Source: JAQYVZ01 sp035269105 (lineage in GTDB: Bacteria; Desulfobacterota; Desulfuromonadia; Desulfuromonadales; BM103). Taken from it: a stretch of DNA of 14,872 nucleotides. The stretch covers positions 1 to 14,872 of the forward strand of contig DATFJP010000271.1 of assembly GCA_035269105.1 (NCBI GenBank), in the 5' to 3' direction. Shown one piece after another: positions 6,370-13,808 of this stretch (positions are counted from its first letter, which is position 1; the number at the start of each line of letters is the position of its first letter). A model generated the notes under the pieces. It searched no databases. It worked only from the letters and a program-made list of their open reading frames with translations, and was not told where the DNA came from. Both the position numbers and the translations under genes were made by a program.

Positions 6370-7281
6370 TCAGGCAGGAACGTCACCGGCGATGGCGGCA
6401 AGGCATGCGCAGGTGGCACAACAGACCTTGAGAGAAAACTCCAGGTTCAGCGTATCCAGGGTGTCGCTGGAACGATGATAGTGCGGATTGCGAAAATTCG
6501 CCGTGTCGGTCAGCATCACCGCCCGGTATCCGGCATCCCAGAATGGAGCGTGATCGGAACGGCGGCTGTCCGGCAACATTTCCCCGTTGCCGGGGACCAG
6601 CAACGGCACATGCGGCAAGGGGCATTCTGTTTTTGACATCAGGTCTGCCAGCAGAGCAACGAGGTCGGCCGACCTTTGGTTGCCGATTATGGCTATGAAG
6701 TCGCCGGTTTCGCGAACGTCCTCCGGATAACCGGCCGGCTTGGCTTGGGTGCAATCGGTACCGGCGTAAGCCACGGATTCCAAAACGACGACTCCTTCTA
6801 TGGCCCAATCGTTATGCCGGGCATGGCCTGCCAGGGCAGCACTGCCGCGCGTGCCTGTGCCGTGCTCGCCGGGGATGGCGTTCTCCTCAAGGGAAACACC
6901 GATAAAATGGATGCTTCGTTCGAATTGCAGTGGGGCCAGAAGGGTTGCTGCCTCAAGCATGACCGCAACACCGCTGGCATTGTCGTCCGCGCCCGGGGAT
7001 TCGGCGACCGTGTCATAGTGGGCCATGACAATGACGCGCTCGTCGGTTTTGCCGCGTCCGGCAAGCGTGCCGATGATGTTGCGGAATGGTCGACCGCTGT
7101 CGTCAAAGATATGCTCCGAAACATCACATCTCAGAGCGGCGAGTGTGGCCGCAAGATAATCGGCAGCCCCTTCCAGAGAAGCCGGGGCCGTTTCAGGATG
7201 TCTGACACCTTCCAGTCTTTGAATGTGGCTGCGAATGCGTTCGCCACTGGCCCTTTGATAAAAATCGGATGGTAATAACAC
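6370..7281 (-). CDS. M28 family zinc metallopeptidase (aminopeptidase-like), cytosolic
   Basis: The 303-residue protein has the full set of M28 co-catalytic zinc-site motifs. These are VMAHYDTV (H88, D90), PGADDNASG (bridging D99), SLEEN (base E132 and ligand E133), VLESVAY (E168 as the probable acidic ligand) and NPHYH (H267 or H269 as the final histidine). A glycosylated or secreted form is not indicated, because there is no signal peptide and the protein begins directly with the helical N-terminal region. M28 enzymes release N-terminal amino acids from peptides or cleave related amide substrates; the specificity here cannot be read from sequence. Translation starts at GTG (7281), which AAGGA precedes with 5-nt spacing. 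The gene stands alone, 142 bp after the lipid-transport operon and 312 bp before tetR coding sequence begins, with no obvious functional link to either. Confidence 0.9.
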   Translation of the reverse strand: MLLPSDFYQRASGERIRSHIQRLEGVRHPETAPASLEGAADYLAATLAALRCDVSEHIFDDSGRPFRNIIGTLAGRGKTDERVIVMAHYDTVAESPGADDNASGVAVMLEAATLLAPLQFERSIHFIGVSLEENAIPGEHGTGTRGSAALAGHARHNDWAIEGVVVLESVAYAGTDCTQAKPAGYPEDVRETGDFIAIIGNQRSADLVALLADLMSKTECPLPHVPLLVPGNGEMLPDSRRSDHAPFWDAGYRAVMLTDTANFRNPHYHRSSDTLDTLNLEFSLKVCCATCACLAAIAGDVPA

Positions 7282-7423
7282 GGTCTTCCTTTCATTTCTT
7301 TTTGCCTTCGTCAGGCAAAGGATTCTTTGATTTGTTTGGCTAACCCATTGAATAGATATCCAAACGAACCCTGCCGAAGGCCATCAACACGCCTCGGAGG
7401 GGGATGCCGCCCAGGCCATTCGA

Positions 7424-8059
7424 TCAGGGGGCCGCAGGCAGATCCGCTTCTCGCAGGTCCTGTTCGAACTGGACAAGAATTTCTCCGGCCGCTGCTTCAA
7501 GGGCGGCGACCACAGCTTCGGGGGATTGTTCGCCAAGAGGAATCTGTTTTCGATAGCCTTTGTGGAAAATTAATTCTGGTGCGGCCGGCAGATCCCTGAA
7601 GAGACTGAACTCCATGGCCATTACGGCAAGCGGCGGCGAAACGGAAAAATCACCGTAGAGAGCGGACACGTCGCCTTCCAGGAAGTAACCGGCCTGAATT
7701 CTGCTGGGAACTTCCAGAACCCGGCCGAACAGGCCTGCGGATTCCAGCCATCGGCTGACCTCCTCGGTGAGCATGACGGCCGGCGGTGCCAGAAAGCGGT
7801 GGTAATAATCGGCTGCAAAGCGGTTTTTCCCCATCCGGTAAATCAACCTGTCATCGTCGAAGCGCGCCGAGACCCTGAATGGCCTGATCAACAGCGGTTC
7901 GCGCACCACCGCTGCTCCAGGCGCGGTGTCCTCGCCGCGGGAAGCGTTAAGGAGATAAAAATTCCGACCAGGCCTTTCGCCGCCAAGGTCAACGCAGCCT
8001 GCCATCAGAAATACCGCAGCGAAGAGCAGGGGAAGGCACCACCGGGAGAACAAGCCCAT
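7424..8059 (-). CDS. PqiC-like lipoprotein (ABC-type transport auxiliary component) of an MCE lipid-transport system
   Basis: This 211-residue protein begins with a lipoprotein signal peptide ending in LMAGC, so C22 should be lipidated. The residue after it is valine, which by the enterobacterial Lol rule would favour the outer membrane. The mature part fits the ABC_trans_aux/PqiC family (COG3218): NFYLL near 33-37, a central IRPFRVSARFDDDRLIYRMG (58-77), YYHRFLAPPAVMLTEEVSRW (85-104) and a C-terminal helix. PqiC-type lipoproteins work with MCE proteins that carry lipids across the periplasm. The start codon overlaps the stop of the preceding MCE gene in TAATG, implying translational coupling. 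It is the last gene of the operon and occupies the place that MlaC takes in the classic mla operon. Confidence 0.85.
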   Translation of the reverse strand: MGLFSRWCLPLLFAAVFLMAGCVDLGGERPGRNFYLLNASRGEDTAPGAAVVREPLLIRPFRVSARFDDDRLIYRMGKNRFAADYYHRFLAPPAVMLTEEVSRWLESAGLFGRVLEVPSRIQAGYFLEGDVSALYGDFSVSPPLAVMAMEFSLFRDLPAAPELIFHKGYRKQIPLGEQSPEAVVAALEAAAGEILVQFEQDLREADLPAAP

Positions 8060-9117
8060 TATTCACCTCCAATCAGGGTCTGCGGGGGAGGCCCACCAAA
8101 AATGAAATTCCTGGGATTTCGCGCCAATTCCTCCGAAACCGTGCGAAAATTTTCCGAAAGGATGCGGAAATTCCTGATAATCAGTTCAATCTCAGGCTCC
8201 TGATCGGCCAAAAGATTGTCCAAGCGCCGTGAAGATCGCTGGATGCGTTCGAGGGTCGCCGCCAGGTTTCCGGATTCTTCGATCCGTCCGGCCATGCGGT
8301 CGATCTTTGCCGTGGTCCGGGTGGCTTTCTGCAGAAAATCCCGAAGGGGAGGGCGGATTTCCTCGATCAGGCGCCGCGTGTCCCGCAGGGTGGCCGAAGT
8401 TTCCGAGATCAGGGGTTCGATTTTAATTTCGCGGACGAGTCCTTCGATTTCCCGGTTGGTGACCCGCATCTCCTGCAGAAGCTGTTCAGCTTCCCGACCA
8501 ATCCCGGCCACGTTGGCATCCTCGGCAATCTGGTTGATGGTATCGAGCGACTGCTGGAGGGATGAGGACAAACCGGCAATATTGATCTGTTCGAGACTTT
8601 GCATAATCTGGTCCAGAGAATCCGTCAGCCGGGTCATGATGCTCGGGGCAGAGGGAATATAGGGATAATCCGGTTGCCAATCGAAATCCAGGCGCGGATA
8701 ACGTTCAGCTTCCAGGTAATCCGCCTCAATATAGGCGGTCCCGGTCACCCCCTGAAAATTCAAGCGGACCCGCAGCCCCTGACGGATCAATTCTTCCAAG
8801 CCTTCACCCTCATTGGCTTCCGTCTGAACCAGGAAAACATCGGTAAAAAGGTCCATCCGGACCAGGACATATCGGCGCCCCGTGGCATATTCCTGGCTGA
8901 CGAGGCCGATTTTGTCCACCTTGCCGATCTGCACGCCCCGAAATGTGACCGGCGAGCCGACACCCAGGCCCTGTACGGAGTCCTCGAAATAGGACTCGAC
9001 CATGATCTCCGGCCTGAAAATTGCGCCAACTCCGAGAACAATGACGGCGGTCAGGGCAATCACCGTTCCGGTTATGACAAATAGCCCGATTTTCAAATAA
9101 TTTGCGCGGTTGCTCAT
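8059..9117 (-). CDS. mlaD: MlaD-like MCE domain protein (periplasmic lipid-binding component)
   Basis: The 352-residue protein has one N-terminal membrane anchor (about 11-33), a single MCE domain (about 38-137, with VTFRGVQIGKVDKIGL at 57-72 and the pore-loop-like LNFQGVTGTAYIEADYLE at 119-136) and a long helical C-terminus (about 160-340) rich in heptad-like patterns. E. coli MlaD is only about 183 residues, so the C-terminal extension resembles the helical tails of PqiB and mycobacterial Mce proteins, which form hollow barrels spanning the periplasm. The start was placed at the ATG at 9117, where GGGAG lies 10 nt upstream; longer in-frame versions would overlap the ATPase gene and encode no domain. 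It follows the ATPase by 31 bp and shares TAATG with the lipoprotein gene. Confidence 0.88.
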   Translation of the reverse strand: MSNRANYLKIGLFVITGTVIALTAVIVLGVGAIFRPEIMVESYFEDSVQGLGVGSPVTFRGVQIGKVDKIGLVSQEYATGRRYVLVRMDLFTDVFLVQTEANEGEGLEELIRQGLRVRLNFQGVTGTAYIEADYLEAERYPRLDFDWQPDYPYIPSAPSIMTRLTDSLDQIMQSLEQINIAGLSSSLQQSLDTINQIAEDANVAGIGREAEQLLQEMRVTNREIEGLVREIKIEPLISETSATLRDTRRLIEEIRPPLRDFLQKATRTTAKIDRMAGRIEESGNLAATLERIQRSSRRLDNLLADQEPEIELIIRNFRILSENFRTVSEELARNPRNFIFGGPPPQTLIGGE

Positions 9118-9148
9118 GCTGTTTTTTCTCCCAGGCGGCTGTCTGTCA

Positions 9149-9919
9149 TCAGACCTTCTCCGGGTCGGCCTCGCGTTGGAAAAACTGTCTGACCCGGGGG
9201 TTGTCGCTATGGTCGCGCAGATGGTCGGGCCGCCCCTCGGCAATAATCTTCCGGGATTCCTTTTCCAGCATAATGACACGATCCGCGACCGTGTAAATGC
9301 TCGGCAGTTCATGGGTCACAATGACGAAGGTCATGCCGAGGTTTTTTGACAAGGTCAGCACCAGTTGGTCCAGTTCGGCTTGGGTGACCGGGTCGAGCCC
9401 GGCGGAGGGCTCATCGAGAAACAGAATCTCGGGGTCGAGAGCCATCGCCCTGGCAATGGCCGCCCGTTTTTTCATGCCGCCGCTGATTTCCGCCGGCAGG
9501 TAATTTTCGTAGCCCTTGAGATCGACGATATTTAATTTGAGACACGCCACAAGGTTCTGAGCCCTGCCGGGCAGGCGGGTGAATTCCTCCAGAGGCAGTC
9601 GCACATTTTCCAGCAGGGTCCTGGAGCCGAAAAGGGCGCCACTTTGGTACATGACCCCGATTTTTCTTAAAATCCCGAGGTGTTTCTGCTCATCCTCCGT
9701 GGCGATGTCCTCACCGTCGATCAGGACTCGCCCCTTCTTTGGCGGCAGCAATCCGATCATCGCTTTCAGTAAAGTACTTTTACCGCTCCCGGACCCGCCG
9801 AGGATGATGAACGTTTCGCCCCGGTTCACCTCGAACGAGACATCGTCGACAATGATGTCCTGGCCGTAGCCGACCGTCAAATTCTCCACCTGGATCATTG
9901 GCGTTGTGGATGCGGTCAT
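9149..9919 (-). CDS. mlaF: MlaF-like ABC transporter ATP-binding protein
   Basis: The 256-residue ATPase has all ABC nucleotide-binding elements: Walker A GGSGSGKST (41-49), Q-loop Q92 in YQSGALFGS, signature ISGGMKKR (145-152), Walker B ILFLDE (165-170) and switch histidine H203 in VTHE. The GALF segment after the Q-loop and the SGGMKKR signature are typical of MlaF rather than of general importers. It should power lipid movement between the inner membrane and the MCE protein, in complex with the STAS-MlaE permease. The ATG lies two bases after the permease stop (TGATCATG), so the genes are translationally linked. The C-terminal tail after about 235 (NPRVRQFF) matches the segment that contacts partner subunits in this family. 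Confidence 0.93.
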   Translation of the reverse strand: MTASTTPMIQVENLTVGYGQDIIVDDVSFEVNRGETFIILGGSGSGKSTLLKAMIGLLPPKKGRVLIDGEDIATEDEQKHLGILRKIGVMYQSGALFGSRTLLENVRLPLEEFTRLPGRAQNLVACLKLNIVDLKGYENYLPAEISGGMKKRAAIARAMALDPEILFLDEPSAGLDPVTQAELDQLVLTLSKNLGMTFVIVTHELPSIYTVADRVIMLEKESRKIIAEGRPDHLRDHSDNPRVRQFFQREADPEKV

Positions 9920-9921
9920 GA

Positions 9922-11052
9922 TCAGATCCCCAGATAGTAGAAAATCACCGCAAAAATGCCGTCGGCGATCACGATCAGGATAATGCTGGTGACGACTGCG
10001 CGGGTCGCCGAATCACCGACGGCACTCGGCCCGGTTTGGGTCTGAAGGCCCCTGAGACAGCCGATACCGGAAAAAATCAGACCGAAGACAAGGGCTTTCA
10101 GAAGGCCCTGGGAAAAATCGATCCAGGTGACCGCGCTCATGACCTGGTTGACGTAGGTGATCAGAGGATAGCCCATGGAAAGCAGAACGATCGATCCGCC
10201 CAGGATACCGACCAGGTCAGCAAAAACGGTCAGCAGCGGGGTCACCAGAATGGCGGCGATCACGCGCACGGTGACCAGAAAGCGAACCGGGTCAAGGCCC
10301 ATGGTCAGCAAAGCATCTATTTCTTCGTTGACCTTCATGGTGCCGATCTCGGCGGCGAAAGAAGACCCTGACCGCCCGGCGAGCGTGAGGGAAGTCATCA
10401 GCGGTCCGAGTTCCCGGAGGATGGAAAGGGCGGTAAGATCGGCGACATAGATTTCCACACCGAACTGACCCATGGGAATAGCGGCCTGGAAGGCCATGAT
10501 CAGGCCGACCAGAAAAGCAATCAGGGCAATGATAGGCAAAGCGTTGACCCCTGCCTTTTCACTGACCAGGAAGACCTCTTTCCAGCGAATCTGCCGGGGA
10601 TGAAGTGCCGAGAAGGTCAAAGCTGCGGCGAGTTCGCCAAGAAAACTGATCGATCGACGCCAGTCGGACCAGACGGCATAGGCCATCCTGCCCATCTCCT
10701 CGGCAAGGTTGGGCGGCTTGGGTTCCTTGACGGCAGGTTTCTCAAAATCGGGCGGAGCGTAAAGCTCCAGCAGCTTTTGCAGCTTTTCCGGCAGGCCGGT
10801 GATTTCGAAACTGGCGGCGCGCTCCTGCTGCCGGCAGCGAAGGTCAACCAGAAAGGCCATTCCGGAGCCGTCGGCATACTGAACCCCCGAGGCATCTATC
10901 AGCAGTTCGCGAGGCTGTTCGCGGGCGAGCAGGTGTTCGGCCTGCTTCCAGACTTCACCCAGGCTGTCAGAATCCAGCCGTCCCGACAACTCCAGGATCA
11001 GTCTGTTTCCCTGTTCGGTGCGGGCTGCTATGGAGGCTGTTTGCTTGGGCAT
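9922..11052 (-). CDS. mlaE: MlaE-family lipid ABC transporter permease with fused N-terminal STAS (MlaB-like) domain
   Basis: The 376-residue protein joins two functions. Residues 1-100 form a STAS domain, with LILELSGRLDSDSLGEVW (18-35) and the anti-sigma-antagonist-type loop DASGVQYADGSGMAFL (53-68), where S63 takes the position of the serine often phosphorylated in this fold. Residues about 145-376 are the MlaE/YrbE permease: hydrophobic helices plus LRELGPLMTSLTLAGRSGSS and EIGTMKVNEEIDALLTMGLD, the conserved cytoplasmic segments that couple to the ATPase. In E. coli the STAS protein MlaB is separate, so here its role is built in. The start is uncertain: the ATG at 11052 begins just before the STAS fold but lacks a clear ribosome site, whereas a GTG at 11097 would add 15 residues without domain content. 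It is the first gene of the operon. Confidence 0.9.
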   Translation of the reverse strand: MPKQTASIAARTEQGNRLILELSGRLDSDSLGEVWKQAEHLLAREQPRELLIDASGVQYADGSGMAFLVDLRCRQQERAASFEITGLPEKLQKLLELYAPPDFEKPAVKEPKPPNLAEEMGRMAYAVWSDWRRSISFLGELAAALTFSALHPRQIRWKEVFLVSEKAGVNALPIIALIAFLVGLIMAFQAAIPMGQFGVEIYVADLTALSILRELGPLMTSLTLAGRSGSSFAAEIGTMKVNEEIDALLTMGLDPVRFLVTVRVIAAILVTPLLTVFADLVGILGGSIVLLSMGYPLITYVNQVMSAVTWIDFSQGLLKALVFGLIFSGIGCLRGLQTQTGPSAVGDSATRAVVTSIILIVIADGIFAVIFYYLGI

Positions 11053-11229
11053 GGTGGGACTGACACGGCAGGAAAAGTAAATGGCCTCAGGTAACACTAC
11101 CTATCAGCGGGTATTGCCACTATACTATACAGCAATAAATCCATTTTTCATGCTTTCATTGGCGGGAGGCGGGCGGTTGAGTCTTGGCAACCTGCAAAGT
11201 TTTGAACGTAAAGAGGGAATTTTGCAAAA

Positions 11230-11538
11230 ATGGTTGCCAGCTACTTTTCCCCCGAACTGACTCGAGAGTTTTTCCGTTGCAAGAAGCCCGCTGCGGCCGT
11301 CTGCCATGGTCCCCAGATTCTGGCGGCTGCTGGTGTCATCGAAGGAAAGACCAGTTCTGCCTGTCCGGCGGTTGGCCCCGATGTTGAGCAGGCCGGCGGA
11401 ACCTGGCCCGCGAATAACGAAACTTCCAGTGATGCCCATATTGATGGGAATCTCGTCACCGCCCCGGCCTGGCCGGCACACTCTGAATGGATTGGAAAAT
11501 TTCTGGGGGTTATTATGGCCAGCAGGACAGAGCCTTGA
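11230..11538 (+). pseudogene. C-terminal remnant of a DJ-1/PfpI family gene
   Basis: This 102-codon reading frame matches the second half of DJ-1/PfpI proteins. It has LTREFFRCKKPAAAVCHGPQ (10-29) with the nucleophile-elbow cysteine C25, AAGVIEGK, the PAVGPDVEQAGGTW stretch and the family-typical ending DGNLVTAPAWPAHSEWIGKF (72-91). Complete members are about 170-200 residues with the cysteine near 100, so roughly 75-80 N-terminal residues are missing. In the same frame upstream, AFIGGRRAVESWQ (from 11152) recalls the family's PGGRAPEYL loop but is cut off by TGA and TAA codons at 11203-11211. The remaining space to the mla operon is too short for the missing half. No good ribosome site precedes the ATG. 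I read it as a decayed gene; expression of the fragment is unlikely to give a stable protein. Confidence 0.7.
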
Positions 11539-11753
11539 ATCGTCAAGATCCGAAGAGGCCGTGACCCTGTATGAAGTTTTATACGGTCCCCTGAGTCAGT
11601 TGCTTTATGTTTAATAATCCTGGAGTTATAAGAGGATTTTATAAATGGAAGAGTCATGCAAAGGCAAAAGGCAACCCGTAGAAATTTGCGCGTCCCTCCA
11701 ATGAAAAACTCGAGCCAACCCATGACCTTGCTCCGAGCAGTGGGATCTTTTTT
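11539..11753. other. Intergenic region with no recognised gene
   Basis: These 215 bases separate the DJ-1/PfpI remnant from the stop of the sigma-54 regulator. No family motif is visible on either strand. The only item worth noting is a 19-codon frame at 11645-11704 on the plus strand (MEESCKGKRQPVEICASLQ) with AGAGGA 8 nt before its ATG; it has no known relatives that I recognise. No strong terminator is apparent for the regulator that ends at 11754. Confidence 0.5.
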
Positions 11754-13616
11754 CTATAGGCCGGTTTTTTTGAGTTTGCGCCACAAGGTTGACCTGCTGA
11801 TCCCCAGAATTTTCGCGGCTTCCGTATGATTGCCTTTAGTCAGCAGCAGGGCTTGCCGAATTTCTTCGACTTCGTCGTTGAGTAGCTGGGAGATGATTTC
11901 ATTCTCCTGAGGGGGCTCAAGGTGCTGTTGAATCATGTCGATGTCTATTTTACTGCATTTCAGCGTCGCCAAAACGCGTTCAATAACGTTTTGCAGTTCA
12001 CGTACATTGCCTGGCCAACTGTATCTTTTGAGTTCATTTAACGCTTTGCTGGTAAATTCCGGTGAGCGTTTCATTCCGGTTGTGTGCTTCTGCAGGAAAA
12101 AGGATGCAAGTGGGATAATATCATCTCTTTTCTCCCGCAGTGGATATAGCCTGAGCTGCAGGACATTAAGTCGATAAAAAAGATCAGCCCTGAACTTATT
12201 TTCGCTGACCAGGCTCTTTAAGGGGTTGTTGGTGGCTGCAATGATTCTGACATCGACGGGAGTCAGGCTGTCGCTGCCCAATCGCATGACCTGTTTTTCC
12301 TGCAGGGCGCGCAAGAGTTTTCCTTGGGTGACATACTCCATTTCGGCAATCTCATCCAAAAACAGCGTGCCACCATGGGCAATTTCAAAAAGCCCTGCTT
12401 TACCCTTTTGGCTGGCCCCGCTAAAGGCACCTCCGACGTAGCCGAACAACTCGCTTTCCAGAATCTGGGCGGGCAGGGCAGCGCAGTTCAGGGCAACGAA
12501 AGGGCCATGCCGGCGGCGGCTGCCGTTATGGATGCTTTGGGCGAAAATTTCCTTGCCGGTTCCTGTTTCGCCCTGAATGAGGATGGCAGAATCTGTTATG
12601 GCGAAGTCCTTTGCCAAGCTGACCGATTTTTGCAGCTGGCTACTCGTGCCGATGATCTCTTCAAAACGATGCTTGGCAATGTGGCCAGTGGCAAACAGCC
12701 GTCTACGAACTTTGGCTTCGACTTGCTGAAGTTCCGTTACCTTCTGGAAGTTGATGACGGCCCCGACGACCAGATCATTGACGCAGATAGGGAGCTTATT
12801 GCAGACAACTTTCTCATTGTTAAGGTTGTGCAATTGCCCCAAGACCTGCCTGCATGACCTGAGGGTTTTTTCGAGTTTTAATTCGGGCCAGAGCTGCTGG
12901 ATATGTTTACCAAGCGCATCCGCAGCAGCAACCTGTGTGAAATTTTCGGCGACAGGGTTAAAAACCGTTATGATGCCATCTGCATTGACTGAAATGACAC
13001 CGTCAGAAGCATAGTCAAGGACGGCTCTGAAGAGATTGCCTTTGGCCTTTTCCTGTTTCCTGGCTTGGGCGATGTTTTTCGCTTCCCGTGCTGCTTGTTG
13101 AAGACTCTCAGGGCTGTTTTCTATGATGGCAAAAGGAACTCCGTATTTCTGGGCAGCTCTACCCGTAATCGCGCCCCCGACAATAATGTCTGCATCATCT
13201 TTTGTGGCTGCCAGAACTTTCCGTTCCACCTCGTATTCATTTTCCAGGGGGAAAAAGCGGATTGTCGCACCGAGGATTGAATCGAATTGATCAAGGTTCA
13301 TGATCATCGGGGTGAAAGCGACCACCCCGATCCGCTTGCCATGGAATTTTGCTCTTTCAATGGTTTGGAGAATGTCCAGAACAGTAAAGGGTACTCTGAC
13401 CACGGACAGTTCGGGCTGGGCCTCCTCAATCATTGCAGCCGTCATTCCCCGGCTGATAATGACCTCATAGCCATCACTTGCCAGTTGCTTTGAAATCTCC
13501 ACGGCCTCTTTAAGCAGGCCTGTTCTGATGCGGATGTCGTTGTGGTGGTCCTTAAATACAGATTGGGCCTGTTTGGCGAGGGATGCGTCGGGAAGGATGC
13601 AGGCAACTTTAGGCAT
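11754..13616 (-). CDS. PrpR-like sigma-54-dependent transcriptional activator (PrpR_N, PAS, AAA+, Fis-type HTH)
   Basis: The 620-residue activator has four parts. An N-terminal PrpR_N sensor (about 10-185) contains GKRIGVVAFTPMIMNLDQF (93-111) and IIVGGAITGRAAQKYGVPFA (144-163). A PAS domain follows (about 195-295, AVLDYASDGVISVNADGII). The AAA+ domain (about 320-550) has Walker A GETGTGKE (349-356), the sigma-54 contact loop GAFSGA (396-401, where most members have GAFTGA), Walker B GTLFLDE (416-422) and arginine-finger region FRADLFYRL. A Fis-type helix-turn-helix closes it (about 596-615, TEAAKILGISRSTLWRKLKK). In the PrpR group the N-terminal domain senses a carboxylate such as 2-methylcitrate. 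The ATG at 13616 was chosen because AGAGG precedes it by 5 nt; a longer form from 13706 would run through the regulatory repeats. It diverges from the tctC-type gene and probably activates it. Confidence 0.92.
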   Translation of the reverse strand: MPKVACILPDASLAKQAQSVFKDHHNDIRIRTGLLKEAVEISKQLASDGYEVIISRGMTAAMIEEAQPELSVVRVPFTVLDILQTIERAKFHGKRIGVVAFTPMIMNLDQFDSILGATIRFFPLENEYEVERKVLAATKDDADIIVGGAITGRAAQKYGVPFAIIENSPESLQQAAREAKNIAQARKQEKAKGNLFRAVLDYASDGVISVNADGIITVFNPVAENFTQVAAADALGKHIQQLWPELKLEKTLRSCRQVLGQLHNLNNEKVVCNKLPICVNDLVVGAVINFQKVTELQQVEAKVRRRLFATGHIAKHRFEEIIGTSSQLQKSVSLAKDFAITDSAILIQGETGTGKEIFAQSIHNGSRRRHGPFVALNCAALPAQILESELFGYVGGAFSGASQKGKAGLFEIAHGGTLFLDEIAEMEYVTQGKLLRALQEKQVMRLGSDSLTPVDVRIIAATNNPLKSLVSENKFRADLFYRLNVLQLRLYPLREKRDDIIPLASFFLQKHTTGMKRSPEFTSKALNELKRYSWPGNVRELQNVIERVLATLKCSKIDIDMIQQHLEPPQENEIISQLLNDEVEEIRQALLLTKGNHTEAAKILGISRSTLWRKLKKTGL

Positions 13617-13640
13617 TCTGGCCTCTGGTGAAACGATCTG

Positions 13641-13695
13641 AAGCGAATTGCAACGATTTAAAGCGATTGTGCAACAGTATGTGGTTTGTTGCAAA
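13641..13695 (+). promoter_or_regulatory. Putative enhancer (UAS) repeats for the sigma-54 activator
   Basis: Two direct copies, AAGCGAATTGCAAC (13641-13654) and AAGCGATTGTGCAAC (13661-13675), begin 20 bp apart, about two helical turns. An inverted element GTTGCAA (13688-13694) lies inside the dyad TTTGTTGCAAA. They sit about 45-100 bp upstream of the -24 element, the usual position for an enhancer-binding protein, and just upstream of the regulator's own start. Binding by that regulator is inferred. Confidence 0.5.
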
Positions 13696-13737
13696 TAGTA
13701 AATCAAAAAATCACTGAATTTATTGGCTTTTTACTGT

Positions 13738-13753
13738 TGGCACGATTGTGGCT
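13738..13753 (+). promoter_or_regulatory. Sigma-54 (-24/-12) promoter upstream of tctC
   Basis: The sequence TGGCACGATTGTGGCT matches the sigma-54 consensus TGGCACG-N4-TTGC(A/T). It has an invariant GG (13739-13740), exactly 10 bases, then the invariant GC (13751-13752), with one deviation (TGGC for TTGC). Transcription would start near 13764, giving a leader of about 45 nt. The divergent sigma-54 activator next to it supports the call. Confidence 0.78.
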
Positions 13754-13808
13754 AAAGATTCATTTGAATAAACTTTCACTTCTTTAACCCGTAAACAGGA
13801 GGCACAGA

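Noticed and set aside
6089..6370. Minus-strand 93-codon frame downstream of the M28 peptidase
   Set aside because: No domain or motif, it overlaps other equally short frames, and it covers the tetR -35 surroundings.
7301..7319. TTTGCCT/AGGCAAA hairpin before the M28 peptidase as terminator of the mla operon
   Set aside because: Only 7 bp, followed on the minus strand by A-rich sequence instead of T, and too close to the peptidase ribosome site.
9118..9312. N-terminal extension of the MCE protein to an upstream start
   Set aside because: The extra 65 residues overlap the ATPase gene in another frame, contain no domain, and would put the membrane anchor in the interior.
11119..11129. TATAGTATAGT as -10 of the mla operon promoter
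   Set aside because: Two overlapping -10-like hexamers are present, but no acceptable -35 is found at 16-18 bp, so I do not call a promoter.
11241..11723. Minus-strand 160-codon frame opposite the DJ-1/PfpI remnant
   Set aside because: No family resemblance, and the opposite strand carries clear DJ-1/PfpI motifs.
13617..13706. 30-residue N-terminal extension of the sigma-54 regulator
   Set aside because: It would translate the regulatory repeats, lacks a ribosome site, and the PrpR_N fold starts properly at the ATG at 13616.
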